A DNA stretch of 13,634 nucleotides, taken from contig JAGWTL010000039.1 of assembly GCA_028869035.1 (NCBI GenBank), forward strand, positions 1 through 13,634, given 5' to 3'. The notes beneath the pieces were generated by a model. The model was not told the origin of the DNA, ran no database searches, and worked only from the letters and a program-made list of their open reading frames with translations. Below, one piece after another: positions 7,583 to 13,634 of the stretch (position 1 is its first letter; the number at the start of each line of letters is the position of its first letter). This DNA comes from Burkholderiales bacterium (GTDB lineage: Bacteria > Pseudomonadota > Gammaproteobacteria > Burkholderiales > Burkholderiaceae_C). The translations under genes were made by a program, and so were the position numbers.

Positions 7583-8758
7583 ATGCTCAAATTCGAACTG
7601 CTCAAGACCGAGGGCCACGCGCGCCGTGGCCGCCTCACGCTCAACCATGGCGTGATCGAAACGCCCATCTTCATGCCCGTGGGCACCTACGGCACCGTCA
7701 AGGGCGTGATGCCGCGCAGCCTGGAGGAGATGGGCGCGCAGATCATCCTGGGCAACACCTTCCACCTCTGGATGCGTCCGGGCCTGGACGTGATGCAGAG
7801 CTTCGGCGGGCTGCACGGCTTCGAGCAGTGGCACAAGCCCATCCTCACCGACAGCGGCGGTTTCCAGGTCTGGAGCCTGGGGGCGATGCGCAAGATCACC
7901 GAGGAAGGCGTGCACTTCGCCTCGCCCGTGAACGGCGACAAGCTGTTCATGTCGCCCGAGGTCTCGATGCAGATCCAGACCATGCTCAACAGCGACATCG
8001 TGATGCAACTGGACGAGTGCACGCCCTACTGGCAGGGCGAAAAGGGCGGCCACGTGACCACCCAGGCCGAGGCGCGCAAGAGCATGGAGATGAGCCGGCG
8101 CTGGGCGCTGCGCTCGCAGGCCGAGTTCGCGCGCCTCGAAAACCCCAACGCGCTCTTCGGCATCGTGCAGGGCGGCATGTTCGAAGACCTGCGCCAGGAA
8201 TCGCTGGAGGCGCTGGTGGCCATGGATTTCCCGGGCTATGCCATCGGCGGCGTCAGCGTGGGCGAGCCCAAGGAGCTCATGAACCAGATCATGGCGCACA
8301 CGCCGCACCGCCTGCCCGCGCACAAGCCGCGCTACCTGATGGGTGTGGGCACGCCGGAGGATCTGGTCTACGGTGTGCACTGCGGCGTGGACATGTTCGA
8401 CTGCGTGATGCCCACGCGCAATGCGCGCAACGGCACCCTCTTCACGCGCCACGGCGACCTGAAGCTGCGCAACGCGCGCCACAAGGCGGACCCTCAGCCG
8501 ATCGACCCGACCTGCAGCTGCTACGCCTGCGCGGGCACGTCCGGCGTGAGCTGGAAGGATGGCGGCCGCGCCGGTTTCAGCCGCGCCTACCTGCATCACC
8601 TGGACCGCTGCGGCGAGATGCTGAGCCCCATGCTGAGCACGGTGCACAACCTGCACTATTACCTGAATCTCATGCGCGAGGTGCGCGCCGCGCTGGACGC
8701 CGGGGCTTACGCGGCCTTCATGCAGCAGTTCGCGGCCGAGCGGGCCCGCGGTATCTGA
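7583..8758 (+). CDS. tgt: Queuine/preQ1 tRNA-guanine transglycosylase
   Basis: Tgt swaps guanine 34 for preQ1 in the GUN anticodons of Asp, Asn, His and Tyr tRNAs, the committed step in queuosine modification. The 391 residues compare with about 375 in E. coli. Seen motifs are GNTFHLWMRPG, LTDSGGFQVWSLG (general acid-base D90), GIVQGGMFEDLR, YAIGGVSVGEP, and GVDMFDCVMPTRNARNG with D273 as the likely nucleophile. Zinc ligands are C311, C313 and C316, plus H355 in STVHNLHYY. Between C316 and FSRAYLHHL there are about 13 extra residues (GTSGVSWKDGGRA region) compared with the E. coli form. This explains most of the added length. queA is not adjacent here. The ATG at 7583 has a -10 box close upstream. 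Confidence 0.97.
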   Translation: MLKFELLKTEGHARRGRLTLNHGVIETPIFMPVGTYGTVKGVMPRSLEEMGAQIILGNTFHLWMRPGLDVMQSFGGLHGFEQWHKPILTDSGGFQVWSLGAMRKITEEGVHFASPVNGDKLFMSPEVSMQIQTMLNSDIVMQLDECTPYWQGEKGGHVTTQAEARKSMEMSRRWALRSQAEFARLENPNALFGIVQGGMFEDLRQESLEALVAMDFPGYAIGGVSVGEPKELMNQIMAHTPHRLPAHKPRYLMGVGTPEDLVYGVHCGVDMFDCVMPTRNARNGTLFTRHGDLKLRNARHKADPQPIDPTCSCYACAGTSGVSWKDGGRAGFSRAYLHHLDRCGEMLSPMLSTVHNLHYYLNLMREVRAALDAGAYAAFMQQFAAERARGI

Positions 8759-8764
8759 GGACTT

Positions 8765-8908
8765 AGAACTTGTGAAGAAATCGTAGCGAGCGGCCCGAGC
8801 GCAAGGCGGACGGAGCACAGCCACCGGAACGTACTTCAGGTACGTGAGGATGGCGAGCACCGTCCAACGCGGCGATCGGGTCGCGCAGTAGATTTATTCG
8901 CAAATTCT
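8765..8908. repeat. 144-bp near-palindromic intergenic element (family A, copy 2)
   Basis: The two halves are imperfect inverted copies. Outer ends match as AGAAcTTGtGAAgAAAT against AGAAtTTGcGAAtAAAT. Further in, CCCGA and then GGACGG (8808-8813) against CCGTCC pair, and the centre is ACGTAC/GTACGT around TTCAG. As in the element at 80-240, the left arm carries AAGGCG and the right arm CAACGC followed by GGC, so both belong to one family although their tips and cores differ. It fills the space between the convergent tgt and the 621-residue gene, and its right end covers the first base of that gene's stop codon. A bidirectional terminator role is possible. Confidence 0.75.
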
Positions 8909-10773
8909 CAGCGCCACTGGTCGCGCAAGACCCACGCAAAGGCCGCCAGCAGGATCAGCGCCAGGATGCCGAAGTACAGCGCCCAGGGCCGCTTCTTCTC
9001 GGCGTAGGGATCGGTCAGCGCGCGCTCGGCATTGGGCGGCAGCTGCGCGAGCTGCGTGAGCGAGGTGCCGAAGGGGATGTTGATCTTGGCGCGCGCATTG
9101 ATGGCCCAGCCATTGGCGTCCAGGATGGGGCCCAGGTTGCGGCTGCGCAGCTTGAACCAGGCCAGGATGACCGCGGGGCCCGAGATCGCCAGCATCAGCC
9201 CGGCCAGTGCGAACGGCACCTGCCACCACTTGAGCGCCAGCAGGCCGACCAGCACCGAGGCCAGGGCCGTGCCGATGGCGCCCACGGCCAGGCCGATGGC
9301 GGCAAAGATGCCGGCGAACTTGCCCACGTCGAAAGGGGCCGGAGGCGTCGCCGGTGCGGTGGGCGCAGCGGCCACCTTCTTGGCGCCGTCGACCACGGCG
9401 GTGGTCAGCTTGTCGTCCGAGGCCTTGGCCTTGCTGGCGGCGATCTTCTGCATCTGCTCGCCGACAAAACGCGCGACGCGCTTGTAGGGCGACCAGAAGG
9501 CCTGGCGCAGGCTGATGGGGTGGTCCACGATCTTGGCGATGGTGGCGTCCCAGTCGCGGCCCTGGCGGTCGTAGAACACGCCGTTGCGGCTCACCATGAG
9601 CTGGTCCGAGTCGCCCGCGGTGAAGGCCGCGGCGATGCTCATCTTCTCGCTGCCGCGCACGCAGTCGCAATAGACCAGGCACATGCGCGAGAGCGTGGCC
9701 AGCGCCGCGTGGCGGCCGGCGTCGTTGACGGCCACGCAGAGTTCGGCCGAACGGCCGTCCAGGTACAGCGTGCCGACCTGGAAGGTGGCCTTGCCCTGGC
9801 GGGTGTAGAAATCGCGGAAGGCGACGAAGTTGTTGGCCAGGGCCAGCAGGTCGCGCACGTAATGGGCCAGCTTCTCCAGCTGGCGCACGGCCTCGGCCTC
9901 GGCTGCCGCATCGGGCTTGGCGGCCAGCCAGGCGGCATAGGGCGCGAGCTTGTCCTTCAGCGCCAACCAGTCGGACTCGGTCAACAGCGCGCGATCCCCC
10001 AGCAGCGGCTGGACGGCGGCCCGGTTCAAGGTGGCCATGCGCGCGGCCCAGGCCGGGTTGAGCCCGCTGCCCAGCGGCAGTGTCGCACCGGCCTGCACAT
10101 GCGCCAAGGGCAGCGCGGCGATGTTCTCGTCGTCGTTCTTCAAGGTCGCGCCCCCGAGCGCGGCCAGCGTCGCGTCGGCCGCATTGAGGGCCGCGCCGGC
10201 ACGCGCATCGAAGGCCGCCAGACGGCAGCGCACGAACCAGTCTTCCACCTTCCCGGCCACGGCGGCCAGGGCCTCGTGCGCGGCGGCGGTGGCGTCGCCC
10301 AGCGGGCGCGCGGCTGCACCGGCGGCTTCCCAGGCGGCCTGCGCGCGCTGCGCGTGGCGCAGCTGCGCAGCGTTGGCGGCGGTGACCGTCACCATGCCGT
10401 CCGTGCTGCCGATATCGGCCAGCAGCTCGCGCGCGGCGGCGGCGATGGCCGCGCCCTCTTCATCGTCGTCACGGATGGCGGCCAGCGGCACGCCGGGCAG
10501 CTTCTGCGCGAGCACATTCGTGTCTTTCAGGCGCGCACCGGCCCAGGCCACGGCGGCGATCAGTTCGGGCGCGCGGACCTGGCCGTCGCCATCGCTGTCC
10601 ACAAAGGACAGGGTGCGGGCGTCGAACTCGATGCCCTTGACCGGACAGGACAGGGCCACCCAGAGCTTCTGGTCGAGCTGGCCGATGTTGAGCAGTTCGG
10701 CCGCGGTGTCCAGGCGGACCTGGTCGAAACCGCCGGCACGGAAGAAACGCCAGGGCGGCAGGGATGCGGTCAT
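8908..10773 (-). CDS. Uncharacterised membrane protein with an EF-hand-like loop
   Basis: This 621-residue protein is of a type I recognise only as conserved hypothetical. Residues 59-70 (DSDGDGQVRAPE) fit the 12-residue EF-hand calcium loop with D59, D61, D63 and E70 at the coordinating positions, followed by a helix (LIAAVAWAGARL). Residues 100-310 are alanine-rich and mostly helical. Residues 315-440 are a more mixed domain with aromatic and cysteine residues (MCLVYCDCVR, 364-373). A Pro/Ala linker (469-480) leads to three hydrophobic segments, about 486-515, 519-541 and 597-616, with a 55-residue polar loop before the last. There is no signal peptide, so the large N-terminal part is probably cytoplasmic. 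A strong AGGAGG lies 8 bases before the ATG. It follows the antiporter gene by 55 bp on the same strand, possibly one operon, although a 5-bp hairpin (10815-10828) sits at that junction. Confidence 0.85.
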   Translation of the reverse strand: MTASLPPWRFFRAGGFDQVRLDTAAELLNIGQLDQKLWVALSCPVKGIEFDARTLSFVDSDGDGQVRAPELIAAVAWAGARLKDTNVLAQKLPGVPLAAIRDDDEEGAAIAAAARELLADIGSTDGMVTVTAANAAQLRHAQRAQAAWEAAGAAARPLGDATAAAHEALAAVAGKVEDWFVRCRLAAFDARAGAALNAADATLAALGGATLKNDDENIAALPLAHVQAGATLPLGSGLNPAWAARMATLNRAAVQPLLGDRALLTESDWLALKDKLAPYAAWLAAKPDAAAEAEAVRQLEKLAHYVRDLLALANNFVAFRDFYTRQGKATFQVGTLYLDGRSAELCVAVNDAGRHAALATLSRMCLVYCDCVRGSEKMSIAAAFTAGDSDQLMVSRNGVFYDRQGRDWDATIAKIVDHPISLRQAFWSPYKRVARFVGEQMQKIAASKAKASDDKLTTAVVDGAKKVAAAPTAPATPPAPFDVGKFAGIFAAIGLAVGAIGTALASVLVGLLALKWWQVPFALAGLMLAISGPAVILAWFKLRSRNLGPILDANGWAINARAKINIPFGTSLTQLAQLPPNAERALTDPYAEKKRPWALYFGILALILLAAFAWVLRDQWR

Positions 10774-10828
10774 GGTACGGTCCTCCTGATCGGGTTGCGC
10801 TTCATCTTACCTCCAGCCCTGCGGGGCT

Positions 10829-12550
10829 TCAGGACCGCACGGGCACCGTGCCGTGATGCGGCCGCATGCGGTCGAGCACCCGGGTGCTCATGCTGCGCGA
10901 GAGTTCTTCCTTGCCCAGGAAGACCGTGCCCAGGCCCTCCTGGCGCAGCAGCTGGGCTTCGTCCTCACTCAAGGTGCGCAGCAGGATTTCCACGTTCGGG
11001 TTGAGTGCGCGGGCGGTCTCCACCATGCGGCGCGCGCGCATGGAATCGGGCGGGGTGATGACCAGCATGGCGGCACGCGCGATGTGCGCCTGGATCAGCA
11101 CCTCGGCTTCGGCCGCGTCGCCGCTGACGGCCGGGATGCCCTCCTTGCGCAGCGTCTCCACCAGCTCGCGGTTCTGCTCGGCCACGACAAGGGGGATCTC
11201 CTGCTCGCGCAACTCGGCCGCCATGCGACGGCCCACGCTGCCGTAACCCACCAGCACCACCTGCCCCGTGAGCTGCCTGGGGTCGGTGGACAGGGGCAGC
11301 TCGGCCAGCGGGTCGTCGCGTTGTTCGAAACGGCGCACCAGATCGGAACGCTGGCGCAGCCAGGCCTGCAAGGGCCCGATGGCGGCGAAGAGGGCCGAAT
11401 TGGCGGCGATCGAAATCAGCGCCCCGGCCAGCACCAGGCTCTGGCCCTCGGCCGGCAACAGCTTCAGGGCCACGCCCATGCCAGCCAGGATGAAGGAGAA
11501 CTCGCCGATCTGCGCCAGGCTGGCGCCGATGGTCAGCGCCGTGTTGAGCGGGTAACGGAACAGCAGCACCAGGCCGATGGCCGCCAGCGTCTTGCCCACC
11601 ATGATGATGGCCACCACCGCCAGCACCTTGAGCGGATCCTGCCAGAGCACCGCCGGGTCGAACAGCATGCCGACCGAGACGAAAAAGAGCACGGCAAAGG
11701 CGTCGCGCAGGGGCAGCGACTCATCGGCCGCGCGGTGGCTGTACTCGGACTCGCGCATCATCATGCCGGCGAAGAAGGCGCCCAGCGCGAAGGACACGTC
11801 GAACAGCAGGGCGGCGCCAAAGGCCACGCCGATGGCCGCGGCCACCACGCACAGCGTGAAGAGTTCGCGCGAGCCCGTGCGCGCCACCCACCACAGCAGC
11901 TTGGGAAACACACGCCGCCCCACCACCAGCATCACAGCGATGAAGGCCGCCACCTTGGCCAGTGTCAGGCCCATGGTGGTCCAGAGTTCGCCGGCATCGG
12001 CCGCGCGGCCCGTGCCGGCCTCGCCCATGACACCGGCCAGCGCCGGCACCAGCACGAGCACCAGGACCATCACCAGGTCTTCCACCACCAGCCAACCCAC
12101 GGCGATGCGGCCGTTGATGCTGTCGAGCAGGCCCTTGGCTTCCAGCGCGCGCAGCAGCACCACGGTGCTGGCCACCGACAGGCACAGGCCGAAGATCAGC
12201 GCCCCGCCCCAGTGCCAGCCCCAGGCCATGCTGGCGCCCATGCCCAGCACCACGGCCATAGCGATCTGCACAATGGCGCCCGGCACGGCGATGCGCCGCA
12301 CCGCCAGCAGTTCACGCAGGGAAAAATGAAGGCCCACGCCGAACATCAACAGCATCACGCCGATCTCGGCGAGTTGGCCGGCCAGGCCGACATCGCCCAC
12401 AAAACCCGGCGTGGCCGGGCCAATGAACACACCCGCCAGCAGATAACCCACCAGCGGCGGCATCCTGAGCTGCATGGCCAGCAGGCCGAGGATCATCGCC
12501 AGGCCGAAGCCGGTGGCGATGGTGGCGATGAGGCTGACGTCGTGGGGCAT
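10829..12550 (-). CDS. ybaL: Monovalent cation:proton antiporter of the CPA2 family with TrkA-N domain (YbaL/KefB-like)
   Basis: The frame is open to 12613, but MPHDVSLIATIATGFGLA at 12550 matches the YbaL start, giving 573 residues. Residues 1-390 form a multi-helix CPA2 exchanger: LRMPPLVGYLLAGVFIGP, GVMLLMFGVGLHFSLREL, FGLCLSVASTVVLLRALE, GWLVVEDLVMVL (E157, D158), SFALGAFFAGM, AFAVLFFVSVGMLFDP and SLAQIGEFSFILAG, all close to E. coli YbaL by memory. A TrkA-N Rossmann domain follows (about 429-545, GYGSVG at 435-440), which in this family senses nucleotides and gates the pore. The final 30 residues are a short polar tail. It probably exports K+ or Na+ for protons at the inner membrane. No ribosome-binding site precedes the ATG. 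It lies upstream of the EF-hand protein gene on the same strand. Confidence 0.93.
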   Translation of the reverse strand: MPHDVSLIATIATGFGLAMILGLLAMQLRMPPLVGYLLAGVFIGPATPGFVGDVGLAGQLAEIGVMLLMFGVGLHFSLRELLAVRRIAVPGAIVQIAMAVVLGMGASMAWGWHWGGALIFGLCLSVASTVVLLRALEAKGLLDSINGRIAVGWLVVEDLVMVLVLVLVPALAGVMGEAGTGRAADAGELWTTMGLTLAKVAAFIAVMLVVGRRVFPKLLWWVARTGSRELFTLCVVAAAIGVAFGAALLFDVSFALGAFFAGMMMRESEYSHRAADESLPLRDAFAVLFFVSVGMLFDPAVLWQDPLKVLAVVAIIMVGKTLAAIGLVLLFRYPLNTALTIGASLAQIGEFSFILAGMGVALKLLPAEGQSLVLAGALISIAANSALFAAIGPLQAWLRQRSDLVRRFEQRDDPLAELPLSTDPRQLTGQVVLVGYGSVGRRMAAELREQEIPLVVAEQNRELVETLRKEGIPAVSGDAAEAEVLIQAHIARAAMLVITPPDSMRARRMVETARALNPNVEILLRTLSEDEAQLLRQEGLGTVFLGKEELSRSMSTRVLDRMRPHHGTVPVRS

Positions 12551-12667
12551 GGGCAGAAAAAGTGTCTGACCCGAAGATACCCCATGCTGCGTCAGCGGCC
12601 GGCTGCGGGCCACCCCAAGTCCTCACAGCATGCGTTGAAACGGCCGGGCCTGTGCCCGCCCGCCGCC

Positions 12668-12966
12668 TCAATAACGCAGCAGCACCGGCGCCCTACTCAG
12701 CTGCGCGTTTTTCATGACGCCCGACACGCCACGCGCGTACTCCCGGCTCGCGATGATCAAGGCGTCTGCACCGTGAACAGCCGCGCGCAGGGTGGCCCCA
12801 TTGCTGGGCACCGAGGCCTCCAGATCGATTTGAACAGCGGCAGATCGCTGATGCCGCCAAAAACCTCGATCTGCATGCCTTGCGGCGCGAGCTTGGCGGC
12901 CGCGCGCAGCAGAGCAGTGTGAATGGAAGCGGCACACAGGCTGCCGGACAAGGCAATCACTTTCAT
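12668..12966 (-). pseudogene. NADPH-dependent FMN reductase remnant, frameshifted and truncated
   Basis: From the ATG at 12966 the frame gives MKVIALSGSLCAASIHTALL, the usual flavodoxin-like start of NADPH-dependent FMN reductases (GSLR.aS.n..ll), then FGGISDLPLF. At about 12824-12830 one base is missing and the homology moves to the next frame, continuing DLEASVPSNGATLRAAVHGADALIIASREYARGVSGVMKNA. After this the family should continue with LDWLVS and the second half, but here it ends in 11 unrelated residues and a TGA. So the gene has both a frameshift and a lost C-terminal half. Changes at conserved sites (SLC for SLR, ASREYARG for ASPEYAHG) also suggest decay. It begins 19 bases after the short-chain dehydrogenase stop on the same strand, an old operon arrangement. 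Confidence 0.8.
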
Positions 12967-12985
12967 GTCAGTGATGCGCGCGCTG

Positions 12986-13634
12986 TCAGCCTCTGCGCAA
13001 AATGCGCTCAGCCAGGAAGGGCACGAACCTGGCCAGTACGCGCGCAGCCTTGGCCTTGCCCACAGCGATGTCCTGCCGATCTGCCAGGAAGCCACGCCAG
13101 AAAGCGTCGGCCACGGCATCCGGAGAAATCTTGCCGCTGCCGCGCCCGGCGGTCATGGCTGTATCCACCAGCGGCGGCATGAGCTCGAAGACGCGCACTG
13201 CGCTGCCTTCAAGCTGCCAGCGCAAAGATTGTGTATGACTGCGTAAGCCGGCCTTGCTGGCGCAATAGACGCTGGCTGATTCCTTGGGCATCAAAGCCAG
13301 CACCGAGGTGATGTTCACGATGGCGGCCGAAGCCTGGCGTGTCAAGTGCGGCAAATAAGCGTAGGTGAGCTCCAGCGGCGTGATCAGATTAAGCGCCAGC
13401 TCCTCCCTGATCGCCGCGGCCGGTAGTTCGGCAAAACGACCATTGCGCTGTATGCCTGCGTTGTTGACCAGGATGTTGACGTCCGCAAACTCCTGGGCCA
13501 GCGCGGTGCAGACGCCGGGTGTCGTCAGGTCCGCCACCTTGACGACGGTCCCCGGCATGCTCTGTGCGGCAGCTTGCAACGTCTGGGCATCGCGCCCGAC
13601 CAGAATGAGCTGGTTGCCTGCGTGATGGAAACGC
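12986..13634 (-). CDS. Short-chain dehydrogenase/reductase (SDR), 5' part outside the window
   Basis: The frame is open to the right edge, so the gene begins outside; 215 residues are visible, against about 250 for the family. The missing part would hold the TGxxxGIG nucleotide-binding motif. Visible are NQLILVGRDAQTL (end of the second strand and the NADP-type arginine), the VADLT strand, ILVNNAGIQ (NNAG motif), NITSVLALMP with the catalytic serine, and YCASKAG with the YxxxK catalytic pair, then PPLVDTAM. The layout resembles classical DltE-type SDRs that oxidise or reduce small alcohols and ketones; the substrate is not predictable. A TTG near 13579 is inside the domain and not a credible start. 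It lies just upstream of the FMN reductase pseudogene. Confidence 0.9.
   Translation of the reverse strand, partial: RFHHAGNQLILVGRDAQTLQAAAQSMPGTVVKVADLTTPGVCTALAQEFADVNILVNNAGIQRNGRFAELPAAAIREELALNLITPLELTYAYLPHLTRQASAAIVNITSVLALMPKESASVYCASKAGLRSHTQSLRWQLEGSAVRVFELMPPLVDTAMTAGRGSGKISPDAVADAFWRGFLADRQDIAVGKAKAARVLARFVPFLAERILRRG

Noticed and set aside
7472..8860. Minus-strand open frame of 462 codons opposite tgt
   Set aside because: Shadow of tgt that also reads through the repeat and palindrome on both sides; no motif.
12551..12667. Gap upstream of the antiporter, and the upstream extension of its frame to 12613
   Set aside because: The extension has no family similarity and no ribosome-binding site; no convincing -35/-10 pair could be chosen in the gap either.
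10853..12922. Plus-strand open frame of 689 codons opposite the antiporter gene
   Set aside because: The His/Gln/Arg/Gly-rich translation is typical of the reverse complement of a hydrophobic GC-rich gene; it also crosses the antiporter start and into the FMN reductase remnant.

Overview
The window reads as a GC-rich betaproteobacterial chromosome segment, most likely Burkholderiales and probably Comamonadaceae. The signs are protein-level resemblance of HemE, PriA, Tgt and the YbaL-type antiporter, an orphan Bug/TctC solute-binding protein, long spurious antisense frames caused by high GC at third codon positions, and intergenic palindromes of a type common in that group. The genus cannot be fixed from sequence alone.

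Left part (1-2137): a dispersed inverted repeat at the edge, then a 161-bp near-palindrome (80-240), a frameshifted and truncated remnant of an exported redoxin-like gene (268-410), a small two-helix membrane protein (522-890), a second structured inverted-repeat block (887-1018), and hemE (haem/porphyrin synthesis) with a probable leaderless promoter. Between hemE and priA lies a 387-bp non-coding spacer with two consensus DnaA boxes, an AT-rich tract and several hairpins. priA (replication-restart helicase) follows.

Middle (4598-7582): on the minus strand, fghA (S-formylglutathione hydrolase, formaldehyde detoxification), a degenerate repeat copy, and a TctC/Bug periplasmic binding protein with its own terminator-like hairpin. 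The tctC-type gene is transcribed divergently from a class II aldolase-family gene. Their 80-bp shared spacer holds a perfect ATGATAA-N6-TTATCAT inverted repeat lying in a plausible promoter, which suggests joint regulation. A third repeat copy separates the aldolase from tgt.

Right part (7583-13634): tgt (queuosine tRNA modification), with an apparent 13-residue insertion in its zinc loop, ends at a second long palindrome (8765-8908) that fills the gap to a convergent gene. On the minus strand come a 621-residue membrane protein with an EF-hand-like loop, and upstream of it a YbaL/KefB-type cation:proton antiporter with a TrkA-N domain. Beyond that are a frameshifted, truncated NADPH-dependent FMN reductase pseudogene and, directly upstream of it, the 3' part of a short-chain dehydrogenase gene that runs off the right edge.

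Most of the window is housekeeping or ordinary accessory metabolism. No defence island, prophage, insertion sequence, CRISPR array or RNA gene was seen. The most unusual material is intergenic: two long members of one palindrome family, the DnaA-box spacer upstream of priA, and the divergent operator. Among proteins, the EF-hand membrane protein is the least understood.
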